Shown piece after piece: positions 55,446 to 64,000 of a DNA stretch of 64,000 nt (the first letter of the stretch is position 1; every line of letters begins with the position of its first letter). The notes beneath the pieces were generated by a model. That model was not told the origin of the DNA and did not search any database. It saw only the letters and a program-made list of their open reading frames with translations. The translations under genes were made by a program, and so were the position numbers. Origin of the DNA: Clostridium tagluense (GTDB taxonomy: Bacteria > Bacillota > Clostridia > Clostridiales > Clostridiaceae); assembly GCF_003865095.1 (NCBI RefSeq), contig NZ_BHYK01000014.1:60146-124145 (forward strand), read 5' to 3'.

Positions 55446-55670
55446 CTATATCTTTTCATATGGATAGACACCTTTTATATTTCTATTAAGATAAGCCCCA
55501 ACTGATGGTGCATTCACTAGCTCTTCGAATACTATTGGATTACTCACATTTTTATATATGTATTCACTACCATTTAAAAATTTCACCATTATAATCTCTT
55601 CCTGCTCATCATACCCAACGCTTTCAACATTTGAAGATGCCACTTGTATCATTTCAATATTGTTATACAT
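55446..55670 (-). CDS. KTSC-domain protein, last gene of the SIR2-HerA operon
   Basis: 74 residues from the ATG after AAGGAGG, a site that overlaps the end of herA (4-base gap). It is one KTSC domain: SNVESVGYDEQEEIIMVKF, GSEYIYKNVS, and the end PSVGAYLNRNIKGVYPYEK. KTSC domains are small and of unknown role, found alone or at the end of lysyl-tRNA synthetase-like or DNA-processing proteins. Its tight coupling to herA suggests a part in the defence system, possibly a sensor or adaptor. Confidence 0.82.
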   Translation of the reverse strand: MYNNIEMIQVASSNVESVGYDEQEEIIMVKFLNGSEYIYKNVSNPIVFEELVNAPSVGAYLNRNIKGVYPYEKI

Positions 55671-55674
55671 AAAC

Positions 55675-57498
55675 TTATTCCTCCTTATTTGTTTCTTTTT
55701 CATTATCAGATAATCTTCCACTTCTCCATAAACTAATTACTTTTGAATAACCCTCATTTGAAGGTTTTTCTTTTTTCCACTCTACCGATACTTTAGGATC
55801 ACTGCTCTTAGGTGCATCTGGAATTTTATCAAATTTAATTCTACATGGAATTTTTACCGCTTCTCCACTAATAATAGCTTCTCCAGTTCTTAAACTTGGT
55901 AATAAACTTATCATATTATCTAAATCCTGTTGTATAGCACCAGCTACTTTAGATTTATCACCATTATTTGTCATTCTAAGTGCAACCACCGTTCCACATT
56001 GACTTAAAACTGTTTCATCTAATTCTGAAGCTCTTTGAGTAGCAAGGAGAAGTCCTACTCCATATTTTCTACCTTCTTTTGCAATCGCCTGTACTGTTCT
56101 TGATGCAACAGAATTCTCACCAGATTTAAGATAATTGTGCGCTTCTTCTAATACAAATAATAATGGTTGTTGCCTTCCTCCCACTTGCAAATTTTGGCCC
56201 CAAAACAAACAATCATAGACAATTTTTATCAATGTCCCAGCTATAGACATCATCATTTCTGATGGTATACCAGATAAATCAAGAATAGTTATAGGTTTAT
56301 CATGACCAATCCAACCTTCAATTAACTTATCTAAATCTTTTTTTATTTTCCCTTCCAAGCTAGCTTCTGGCGTCCATTCTCCAGGATTGAATAAAAAACT
56401 ATACCTTTGGTCCACTAATCTATTTCTCATTCCATCTAGGAATCCTTGAATTCCTTGAGCTTGGAAATTTATAAATGGTGATCCACTACCAGAACTAGCA
56501 GGAGGGTACTCGTTAGACACTAAATTCTCTGCATTACCCTTTTTAATTAAGGTCATTTTTGACTCAGGCTGTCTACTTTTTTCGTGTGTTTGCTTCTCAA
56601 AATCATCTAAATCAAACCATAATTGATTAATACTAAATGGTATTGGACTATCAGATGTAATAGTTTCTTCCCTTGGTATATGCTCTAAATATTTTGCAGC
56701 ACTGATTTTTCTTTTTAATATTTCTTGACGAAAATAGTCTTCTTTTTTATCATTTAACTCTCCTGGAAATATCTTCATTAACTCATTAAACGGTAATGCC
56801 CAATATGGAATATTTAATTCTTCTTCACCTACTTCTTTTGCATTGACTCTAAATACCTTGCTATATCCTTTAAAAATATTATTATATTCACCATGTGGAT
56901 CTATCAATAATATCCTAGCACTCTTAAAATCCCCTAATGCTATTTCTTTAAGTATTACAGATACTGCATTTGATTTTCCACTGCCTGTAGCTCCTAACAC
57001 AGCGCAATGCCTTGAAACCAACTTATCAATATCAACATACGCAGGCAAACTTTCTGAATTGCTTATATGACCTATCGTAATGGATTTGCTACCATCTTCA
57101 CTCCCATAAATCATTGAAAGATCTTCTTTTGTAACTAAATGTACATCATCATCGGATGAAGGGATTTGCAATACCCCACGTTCAAATTTCGTACCTACTC
57201 TTTCTCCAATTAACACTGCTGATAACCATCTTGTTCCATAATCCATTTCTTTTTCTATTTGTTCATGATTTAACCGTAAAGACTCTGGTATCGCATCTGC
57301 GCCTATTTGTGTAATTATTGCAAATACATGCGTATATCCCAATGGTATTTTAATAAATGAACCTATTTGTCCCACCCTATATACTATACCGTCAATAATT
57401 GGCATCATGGATTTTACTCTTTCATCCAACCTTACAGATATTTTATTTCCTGATACATTTTTTATCTTTCCTATAAAAGTTTGATTATCACACCCCAT
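55675..57498 (-). CDS. HerA-type hexameric ATPase/translocase (DUF87)
   Basis: 607 residues from the ATG (57498), which overlaps the end of sir2 by 11 bases. N-terminal HAS-barrel ~5-100 (FIGKIKNVSGNKISVRL), then the RecA-like core: Walker A LGATGSGKSNAVSVIL (~158-173), LLIDPHGEYNNIF, and Walker B PLLFVLEEAHNYL near residue 445; then LLATQRASELDETVLSQ, a sensor/arginine-finger region. HerA forms hexamers that move on DNA. In defence systems it is joined to SIR2, NurA, DUF4297 or nuclease partners; here SIR2 is adjacent. Confidence 0.92.
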   Translation of the reverse strand: MGCDNQTFIGKIKNVSGNKISVRLDERVKSMMPIIDGIVYRVGQIGSFIKIPLGYTHVFAIITQIGADAIPESLRLNHEQIEKEMDYGTRWLSAVLIGERVGTKFERGVLQIPSSDDDVHLVTKEDLSMIYGSEDGSKSITIGHISNSESLPAYVDIDKLVSRHCAVLGATGSGKSNAVSVILKEIALGDFKSARILLIDPHGEYNNIFKGYSKVFRVNAKEVGEEELNIPYWALPFNELMKIFPGELNDKKEDYFRQEILKRKISAAKYLEHIPREETITSDSPIPFSINQLWFDLDDFEKQTHEKSRQPESKMTLIKKGNAENLVSNEYPPASSGSGSPFINFQAQGIQGFLDGMRNRLVDQRYSFLFNPGEWTPEASLEGKIKKDLDKLIEGWIGHDKPITILDLSGIPSEMMMSIAGTLIKIVYDCLFWGQNLQVGGRQQPLLFVLEEAHNYLKSGENSVASRTVQAIAKEGRKYGVGLLLATQRASELDETVLSQCGTVVALRMTNNGDKSKVAGAIQQDLDNMISLLPSLRTGEAIISGEAVKIPCRIKFDKIPDAPKSSDPKVSVEWKKEKPSNEGYSKVISLWRSGRLSDNEKETNKEE

Positions 57499-58738
57499 TA
57501 TTATCACTCTTTTCGCTTTTATATGAATTGTTCCAACTAAGAACATTTAAAAATTTAACATATTTCTCGAAAGCTCCTAAAGTAAATTTACCTTTTCCAT
57601 TAAATTCCTCATTCAAGATTACTTCATCTTGCTCGAAGTATGTCTTTATATCCTCTTCTTTTTGAGGTTGATCCCTTAATCTCCATTCTCCATATACTCC
57701 ACCAATTACAGCGTGTCGCATTCCATATACGGATAGTTTTTTTTGACTCATAGCAAGTTTGGCTACTTGATCAGTCTCTTTTAAATCACTTCTTTTAAAT
57801 GCATATACGTGAGAAATTCTTGATTTGCTTAAAGCGCTCATTATTGTTTCATTTATATGCTGGTCTCCAAATGAATAACCCAACACAAAAAGCACTGAAT
57901 CCTCTTGTTTAACAAAATCCTTTAACCTATCTATTAAACTAACATAAGGTTGCTTTTTAGAATGCGCATATTTTAAAGTTGATGGGTATATCATTATATC
58001 TCCCTCTTCTCCGCATTCCCCTACATTTTTATTTCCTTTTACTACCATACCTTTATCATCTGCCTTCCATCCTAACGAACCATGGACTTTCCACAAACGC
58101 GTCCATTTTGGAACACTTTTGTCATCTTGTTCTATAGCATCAGGATAAAAGAATGGAGTGTATCCACCTATGAATCCATCAAAATACGGTGCTTTGTGTT
58201 CTTCTAATGCCATCTCAAAAAGATAATCATAATTGGTAGTAAATATTTCTATAGGGTATTTCCTTGATGCTTGTACAATCCATGTTGCTAAATCAAAATG
58301 CGGTGTTTCTTCTATTTTTAGATTTTTATTGTTATGTACAGATACACTGTCTTTAATTTGATTTTCAATGTTTTTTTTCAATTCTTCAAAACCACTTTCA
58401 TCTAATCCTGATAGTGTTCCTTTTCCTATTACTGATGCTTTTTGTGTTATTACAGAAAGAATATTTTCTAACTGAAACTTCTCCTTTTTCTTTATTAATT
58501 CATCTTCTATATCTTTTATTACTTCAATAAACTTGGGCGATTGTTTTACCTCTTTAATAATAGTCTCCGTCATTTCTTCCATTGCTGATATGAATTTTTC
58601 ACCTTCCTTATTTATTGAAACTGAGGTTCCTGCGCCACTCAAAAATCCAATTTTTTTAGAATCAGAAATTAAAATTTGTTTTAACATTCTAATATATTCT
58701 CTAGGATCATAGCTATATGTAACTTTTTCTTCACTCAA
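57488..58738 (-). CDS. SIR2-family NADase of the SIR2-HerA pair
   Basis: 416 residues from TTG at 58738, 6 bases after GAGGTG; an ATG at 58765 would overlap the upstream stop and has no ribosome site. NAD pocket: FLSGAGTSVS (G35-A-G), Asn169 in IFTTNYDYLF, and His209 in LWKVHGSLGW; the catalytic Asn/His pair of defence sirtuins is intact. The late ILxLGYSFGDQHINET-like stretch (VLGYSFGDQHINET) is typical of SIR2_2. In known systems SIR2+HerA destroys NAD when phage infection is sensed. Confidence 0.92.
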   Translation of the reverse strand: MSEEKVTYSYDPREYIRMLKQILISDSKKIGFLSGAGTSVSINKEGEKFISAMEEMTETIIKEVKQSPKFIEVIKDIEDELIKKKEKFQLENILSVITQKASVIGKGTLSGLDESGFEELKKNIENQIKDSVSVHNNKNLKIEETPHFDLATWIVQASRKYPIEIFTTNYDYLFEMALEEHKAPYFDGFIGGYTPFFYPDAIEQDDKSVPKWTRLWKVHGSLGWKADDKGMVVKGNKNVGECGEEGDIMIYPSTLKYAHSKKQPYVSLIDRLKDFVKQEDSVLFVLGYSFGDQHINETIMSALSKSRISHVYAFKRSDLKETDQVAKLAMSQKKLSVYGMRHAVIGGVYGEWRLRDQPQKEEDIKTYFEQDEVILNEEFNGKGKFTLGAFEKYVKFLNVLSWNNSYKSEKSDNNGV

Positions 58739-58754
58739 ATTTTTCACCTCTAAA

Positions 58755-61016
58755 TTAATATTCATATTCAATAGTAGTACTTGTTCTTACAACTTCTTTA
58801 ACCGTAAATGTTCGTTCATCAACCTTATTAAAGTCAATTTCTAATCCAATATCCCCAGTTATAATTTTTAATTCTTTGTATTCTTCAAACAATTCTCCTA
58901 ATATTTTAGTGATATCCGTTCTAAAACAATTCATTTCCTCGCCATATTCAGATATAACTACTAACTTTAGTTTTTGATTTTGTGCGATTGTTGCTGCCAA
59001 TAATGTAGTAAGTCCCAATATCCCCAAATGATTTCCATAGAATGCTGTTTCAACATCACCATCATTAACCTTAGGTATCAGATATCTTTTATTTAATTCT
59101 TCATTTAGTCCTATATTTTTACAATTAGCGTTCTCTATAGCACTCAGCTTATTTTTCTCATATATATTAAGTTCCTTAGGTTTAATCGAACCAATATGTG
59201 GCACTAAAACATCACATTCTAAGAAGTTATCCTCTAATCCTATGAAATATCCAGTATCTGATGTAAGTCCTATGGTAAAATCTCTTCCTGACCTTAGATT
59301 TAGTTGAAAAACTAAACCTATTGCACCATCTTTACCATATAAGTCCTGATGCTTTACTTTAATAGCTTTAATTTTTATACCATTCCATTCTTTTTCATCC
59401 CCAGGGTTTAAAATGTTGATACTTTTAAAAGAATTAGCATTTGATGGAATTAATCCATCAATTGCTTTGTAGGCACTTCTACTTACAAATAAATCTATTT
59501 CTATTTTTTCTTGATTTTCAAATTCTATTATATATTCAGCTATGCTTTTTATCTTGTTTTTAATTCCAATTTCATCTTTATTGATATAATATTTTAATAA
59601 TACTAATGCTTCTTGAGCCTCCTTGTGGTTTGGGTCATCTTCTGTAATTATCTTAATTTCATTTGTAAGATCATTTATTAAAGAATATTTTTCTTCAAAA
59701 CTCGATACTTCATTAATTTCAAGTACACATTTAAGTACTTTACATAATTTCTTATTTAACTTAACTCTCTTATTGTATTGATATACCATATTTTGTATTG
59801 AATCAAAATCACCATAATGATCATTATGTGCATGTGTAATAACAATGGCATTTATATGATTCAATCTAAAAAACTCATTGTTCTTTATATCGTAACCATT
59901 TTTAAAAAAATTCTCTAAAAAATCATATCCAGGATCGATTACTATCCCTTTACCATTGTGAATTAAAAAATAACCCCCTCCTTTACTATCTTGGTTGTTT
60001 CTCGGAAGAATAGGTGTATAAGAATTATACCTTCTTAATATATATAATTTTGTATCATTTTCCTTGATTTTTTTCCCACATGTAAGCAAGCTATTGAATT
60101 CATCTTGAGCCTTATGCATATCTTCTATGATTTTATGATCAATTTTTTCTAATAATCCAATGGTTTTGTTTGCAATTTCATATGACTTTTTAATGCTTTT
60201 TATATCAATAGAATCTTTGTTTTCTGAATTTCTATCGTTTTTTACCTCATTAAATAGTACTTTATTTATCTCATGTAGTACTTGATTTATATCTCCAATT
60301 TTAATTAATTCAATATTATTTTCTCCAATGTTTTTTATTATTTCTGCGATATGCACATTATTTTCTATTTTCCCCCTATGCATCCAATATACTTTTTCTA
60401 TTTTATTACTCTCAACTGCACTCTTAATCAACTCAAAAGCAAAGTCCGTATTTTTACCTCTGTATCCTATAACCCAAAGTATTTTATTGTTTTCTCCTGA
60501 AAAAATCTTATTCCATGCCTTTTCACAATCTTCGATTTTAGAACCACATGATAAACCTAAGTTAATATTTGTCGCTTTATCTTGATTTATGTCACCGTGT
60601 ATCTTTAAAAGTATCTTCTTATCATAAAAAAAGTACTTTGTTATCCCTCTTTGTCTTATCATTTTCTTCTTTATCCAATATGGAAATTCCTTTTCTATGC
60701 ATTGTTCAAACAACATATCATAATTTGCTGTAATTATCTTATTTATGTAATCTCTATCAGCAATTCTTATAATCTTTGTATGATTATCAGTATAATTAAA
60801 TTTTGATAATAAGCTTCTCCAAAAAATCATTAATCTATTATTATCTTCCTCAAATTCCTCTTTGTTTAATTTTTCAGCTTTAAAAAACTCATCAAATTCG
60901 GGTCCGCTTGGAATGCCAGCTTTCTTTGATACTCCTGCACCGCAAAACATAATAACTTCCTTATCCTTATTTAATTTATATTTCTTTATCAATTCAATAA
61001 ATTCTTCTAGTTCCAT
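58755..61016 (-). CDS. SIR2-metallo-beta-lactamase fusion protein
   Basis: 753 residues, first gene of the operon, ATG after GGAGAAGG. Residues ~1-255 are a SIR2 domain: MFCGAGVSKKAGIPSG (G26-A-G), Asn98 in IITANYDMLF, His140 in LLKIHGDINQ, and GYRGKNTDFAF. Residues ~255-330 are a helical linker. Residues ~330-753 are an MBL domain: IVIDPGYDF, ITHAHNDHYGDFDSI (zinc motif HxHxDH, 395-400), His556 in KVKHQDLYG, Asp587 in TSDTGYF, and His663 in YGNHLGILG. All zinc ligands and both SIR2 catalytic residues are kept. An insert of ~100 helical residues (~411-510) splits the MBL. I know of no named system with this fusion. Confidence 0.9.
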   Translation of the reverse strand: MELEEFIELIKKYKLNKDKEVIMFCGAGVSKKAGIPSGPEFDEFFKAEKLNKEEFEEDNNRLMIFWRSLLSKFNYTDNHTKIIRIADRDYINKIITANYDMLFEQCIEKEFPYWIKKKMIRQRGITKYFFYDKKILLKIHGDINQDKATNINLGLSCGSKIEDCEKAWNKIFSGENNKILWVIGYRGKNTDFAFELIKSAVESNKIEKVYWMHRGKIENNVHIAEIIKNIGENNIELIKIGDINQVLHEINKVLFNEVKNDRNSENKDSIDIKSIKKSYEIANKTIGLLEKIDHKIIEDMHKAQDEFNSLLTCGKKIKENDTKLYILRRYNSYTPILPRNNQDSKGGGYFLIHNGKGIVIDPGYDFLENFFKNGYDIKNNEFFRLNHINAIVITHAHNDHYGDFDSIQNMVYQYNKRVKLNKKLCKVLKCVLEINEVSSFEEKYSLINDLTNEIKIITEDDPNHKEAQEALVLLKYYINKDEIGIKNKIKSIAEYIIEFENQEKIEIDLFVSRSAYKAIDGLIPSNANSFKSINILNPGDEKEWNGIKIKAIKVKHQDLYGKDGAIGLVFQLNLRSGRDFTIGLTSDTGYFIGLEDNFLECDVLVPHIGSIKPKELNIYEKNKLSAIENANCKNIGLNEELNKRYLIPKVNDGDVETAFYGNHLGILGLTTLLAATIAQNQKLKLVVISEYGEEMNCFRTDITKILGELFEEYKELKIITGDIGLEIDFNKVDERTFTVKEVVRTSTTIEYEY

Positions 61017-61836
61017 AACCTTCTCCTATTTTAAATGTATATTTTTATACCTATATTATTAATAATTCTATATTAACTAAGATTTCCCTCTTTTTTTTGT
61101 AATTAAATGTAGAATCTTAAAAATTATATATATTATGTATTTATTATATTTTCTATAACTGCTATAATGCCCATTTCATAATATACAATTGAATATTACA
61201 GAAAATATTGTTCCTCACCCTCCCCATTTTCCCAAAATCTCCTTCATAATAAAGTTGTTCCGTAAACAGGCTCAACATTTAAGGAAAAAAATTACTAATA
61301 ATTTTATTTTAATACCTTTTGTGAACAAACATTATAATCTGCCCCAAATCCCCCACCGCCCCAACCCTTACATACTATAAATAATAAATGCAATTCTACC
61401 ATCAACTGTATTTTATAATCTTGAACTTTTTACATAGCTAAAGTTAAAAAAAGAGTAAAGACCATTAATGTATCTTACTCTAATAAAATTTATATGTTCC
61501 CTCAAAGAACTAATTCAAATCCACCCCATTTACTCCTTGATTTTTCCACCTCCTGTTTTCTATATGCAAATAAATTGGTGCGAAAATGAAGATTAGGGAT
61601 AATAATTTAGGGAATCAATTTTGCTTTCAATCTTTGGTTCAATACATCCCTTTCAATTCCTTGAATCTTAGGACCTTCCCCTCTCCCTCTCCCTCTCCTT
61701 TTTATTTTCTTCTTTATTCCTAATTTCTCATAACTTTTCTCTAAAAAAATAAGAGACAAAGCCAGGGATTTAACCTGATTTTCTCTCTATTTTTAAATGG
61801 CCTTGTATACCTTTGAAACTGAATGAAACACAAATA
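61017..61836. other. Intergenic region upstream of the SIR2-HerA operon
   Basis: 820 bases without a convincing gene. It carries the operon's promoter region and four C-rich clusters (61216-61232, 61342-61367, around 61525-61555, and 61676-61700 with CTCTCC repeated three times). Each is G-rich on the minus strand; such tracts are rare elsewhere in this AT-rich window. Confidence 0.6.
61342..61367 (-). other. Potential G-quadruplex
   Basis: On the minus strand: GGG-TT-GGGG-CGGT-GGGGG-ATTT-GGGG. Four tracts of at least three G within 26 bases, meeting the usual quadruplex pattern. About 330 bases upstream of the SIR2-MBL start. Confidence 0.65.
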
Positions 61837-63849
61837 TTAAATAGTTTCAACTTTCCAGTCTTCTTCTGATAATTCAAATCTATTAATAATCTGTAGGCAG
61901 AATTTTTTAATAGATTCTGCTGACTGATTTACCTCTACAAAGTATCCGTTTTTGAAATCATATGGTACTCTTAGCTTATCCTTATTGGGATTAATACGGT
62001 TTGGGTATTCTTGATTAAGTATAAAGAATACTTGTTCATCCAAAATATACGTGTTTTCAAGTGTTTTTATTAATACTTCTTTCCATGTACTTACTTGAAA
62101 TTTTTCATTTAGCATAAATAGTGACACAGGTTTTTTGCCTGTTACATCCGAAACTATTATATTAGTTATATCATTTTCACTTTCATTGCTATGAAATGAT
62201 GGCCATGTTTTTAATGCACACTCTGCTAATTCACTTGCTCTATTAATTATTTGTTCTTCATTCCATGTATCAATATATTCAAAATACTTATTTAATTCAA
62301 GATGGCTATTCTTATATTCTTTCTTCTTCAAGCGATATGGCAGATTTGACAATTCCGGATTATATCCAGTTAATGTCAAATTACCAATTGAGTGTACATA
62401 ATTATCATAAGTATTTTCCCAATTATCTCCTAAATGTTTTTGCCATTCATCAGTTAACGTCTGTGGCATTATATGTTCAATCTGTAATTTTTCAAACTCA
62501 ATCTGTTCTTTATGCCCATGCCAGGATTCTAATGATTCTAATATAAGCTTAACCTTATTATCCTTACCTCTGCCATATAGTGCTAATGTCAAAAGTTGAG
62601 TCTTAAACTTTGTATTTTTGGGATAATTTTTATCTTTAAGTTGTTCCATAAGTGATTTCACAATATTATCTTTATTAATTGACCTGAAAAGCGTTGGGAA
62701 AATTTTATTATATTGATTAGCAGGTACTCCACATATAAATCTTCTGATAACGAAATTTTCAACTATGCTTAACAATTCACTAAAATCATCAGCTGATATT
62801 TTTTTATGACTATATAAGGCATATAGATTGAGTATAAAACAGTAAGATGTAGTAACATCAAGCCTATTAAGACGTTTAATTCGTTCTCTAATCTTACTAT
62901 TACCCTCCAAATCTGGGTTTAACAACTTTAAATAATGCCTTGAACAGTCATATATATCTGTTAAATATAAAATTATTTCATCATCACTCTTCCTGTCTGC
63001 AATTTCTTTTAAAGATGAATAAACCTCTTTTTCTTTTATTTGACCCCAATCTTTTATTAAAAAATGCCTAATAAAATCTGAGAGTGTTTTTCCTTTTTCA
63101 TTTTCTTTATCAAAATTGTCAAAAGATACTTGCATTGGTTTCCACAAATTCTTATGAACATTTTCTTGGTCATTAATATGAATTCGCATGAAGAAGTAAT
63201 TTCTAATTAAATCACTCTCCGCTAATGGTAGTCCTGTACCATTTAAACTTTCAAAAATTCGGTATGGGTTATCATCTTTATTTAAAGTTATACTGACTAT
63301 TAGTAGACTATTAGTTAGTGTTTTTAATAATTTTTCAACATCAATCTTTTTTATTTTAATCTGCTTTGAAAAGTAATTATAAGCTTTACTCATTTGATTT
63401 AAATTATCTTCTGTTCCATTCTGAGAGCCTGACATCGTTTTAAAGAAATTCTTTCTATCTCCTTGTGTTGGTAGTAATTTATAATAATCATTACCTTCAG
63501 AAAACTTATTGAATAGGTATAATTCATTTACAATATCAGGTAATTTACCCCCTATTTCTTTAGCACAATCCCTTATAACACTTAGTATTATGAAGAATGT
63601 TGTTAATCTTTGTTGTCCATCTATAACTGAATATTTCGCTACACCTTCTGGTCTTGAAAACACAGGCATTGTAACAATAGAACCCATGAAATGGTCCTTA
63701 GGATTGGGTTCATTATATAATTCTAACAAATCATTAAATAGTGTTTTCCATTGACTTTGACCCCAACTATATTCACGCTGAAATAATGGAATTACATATT
63801 GTTTAGTCCCTTCTAATAAAAACTGTAGTTTCGTTTCCTGAGCATTCAC
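61837..63849 (-). CDS. DUF262/DUF1524 protein (GmrSD-like)
   Basis: 670 residues, GTG start after AAGGGGGA. N-terminal DUF262: PLFQREYSWGQSQWKTLF (~21-38) and YSVIDGQQRLTTFF (~73-86), the DGQQR motif of NTP-using DUF262. A central helical region follows; the DUF1524 HNH nuclease has LQIEHIMPQTLTDEWQ at ~455-470. A winged-helix-like end follows (ISLFMLNEKFQVSTW-like, KKPVSLFMLNEKF). GmrSD fusions cut glucosylated or otherwise modified phage DNA. It is on the same strand as the SIR2-HerA operon, upstream of it. Confidence 0.9.
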   Translation of the reverse strand: MNAQETKLQFLLEGTKQYVIPLFQREYSWGQSQWKTLFNDLLELYNEPNPKDHFMGSIVTMPVFSRPEGVAKYSVIDGQQRLTTFFIILSVIRDCAKEIGGKLPDIVNELYLFNKFSEGNDYYKLLPTQGDRKNFFKTMSGSQNGTEDNLNQMSKAYNYFSKQIKIKKIDVEKLLKTLTNSLLIVSITLNKDDNPYRIFESLNGTGLPLAESDLIRNYFFMRIHINDQENVHKNLWKPMQVSFDNFDKENEKGKTLSDFIRHFLIKDWGQIKEKEVYSSLKEIADRKSDDEIILYLTDIYDCSRHYLKLLNPDLEGNSKIRERIKRLNRLDVTTSYCFILNLYALYSHKKISADDFSELLSIVENFVIRRFICGVPANQYNKIFPTLFRSINKDNIVKSLMEQLKDKNYPKNTKFKTQLLTLALYGRGKDNKVKLILESLESWHGHKEQIEFEKLQIEHIMPQTLTDEWQKHLGDNWENTYDNYVHSIGNLTLTGYNPELSNLPYRLKKKEYKNSHLELNKYFEYIDTWNEEQIINRASELAECALKTWPSFHSNESENDITNIIVSDVTGKKPVSLFMLNEKFQVSTWKEVLIKTLENTYILDEQVFFILNQEYPNRINPNKDKLRVPYDFKNGYFVEVNQSAESIKKFCLQIINRFELSEEDWKVETI

Positions 63850-63905
63850 ATTTCAGTCCCCCTTATATTAATTGAGCGTTCACGGAAACTCCTTAGTTCC
63901 TGTGA

Positions 63906-64000
63906 TTACTCATTTTTAGTATCATTAATTTTTGTTGATTCCCCCACTTTTTTCGCATAAAACACTTGACAAGTTTGTAGAATTTTGCGGTCCTCCTCTT
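63906..64000 (-). CDS. C-terminal end of an unidentified gene (continues beyond the window)
   Basis: Thirty codons to a TAA: EEDRKILQTCQVFYAKKVGE and STKINDTKNE. It lies 56 bases upstream of the DUF262 gene on the same strand, so it could be its operon partner. No family can be named from so little. Confidence 0.4.
   Translation of the reverse strand, partial: EEDRKILQTCQVFYAKKVGESTKINDTKNE

Noticed and set aside
61189..61380. Plus-strand ORF in the intergenic region before the SIR2-HerA operon
   Set aside because: Low-complexity translation driven by the C-rich clusters, and no Shine-Dalgarno.

Overview
The window looks like chromosomal DNA of an anaerobic, spore-forming Clostridium. It is strongly AT-rich, Shine-Dalgarno sites are strong (AGGAGG type), and it carries a Spo0E-like protein, rubrerythrin, corrinoid methyltransferases, S-box (SAM) riboswitches and RNase J. 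No rRNA, tRNA, CRISPR array or intact prophage was seen. All functional calls are made by reading the sequence; no database search was run.

Layout. 0-4 kb: a corrinoid methyl-transfer operon (two UroD/MtaA-fold methyltransferases, a corrinoid protein and the N-terminal part of a RACo-type reactivator). 4-8 kb: a sodium-coupled NSS transporter, a gene-poor stretch with candidate leader peptides, hairpins and terminators, a CD3324-like small protein and rsgA with an apparent ATT start. 8-14.5 kb: a protein that stops where a GGDEF domain should begin, an EAL-HDOD protein, a Spo0E-like peptide, RNase J and a cation/proton antiporter. 14.7-21.3 kb: two arsenic loci, arsC-arsR-acr3-arsD-arsA and arsR-permease-thioredoxin. 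21.5-26 kb: DUF1003, rubrerythrin, and metNIQ behind two tandem SAM-I riboswitches, each with its own terminator.

26-45 kb is accessory: a long one-strand run of small genes (NUDIX, histidine phosphatase, GNAT, P-loop kinase, 2H phosphoesterase, MBL, VOC, HAD) mixed with broken genes (NUDIX fragment, frameshifted nitrilase-like gene, IS256-type transposase, DUF1016 nuclease). It also holds a yjdF gene with its riboswitch and a tandem SnoaL-like gene behind a possible leader-peptide attenuator. 45-55 kb: a CPBP protease, a second transposase remnant, an XRE/DUF3796 pair, and a serine hydrolase followed by a Bce-like two-component/ABC module with a short permease.

55.4-64 kb is a defence island. 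Four genes on the minus strand form a tight operon: a SIR2-metallo-beta-lactamase fusion, a second SIR2 protein, a HerA-type ATPase and a small KTSC protein. SIR2+HerA is a known NAD-depleting anti-phage pair. The added SIR2-MBL fusion and KTSC gene are, to my knowledge, not part of the described system, and this is the best candidate for something new. Upstream lies a DUF262/DUF1524 (GmrSD-like) gene and the end of another gene.

Two repeat families run through the window: an element of about 110-135 bp with inverted ends (four loci) and a short palindrome lying just 3' of several genes (eight loci).
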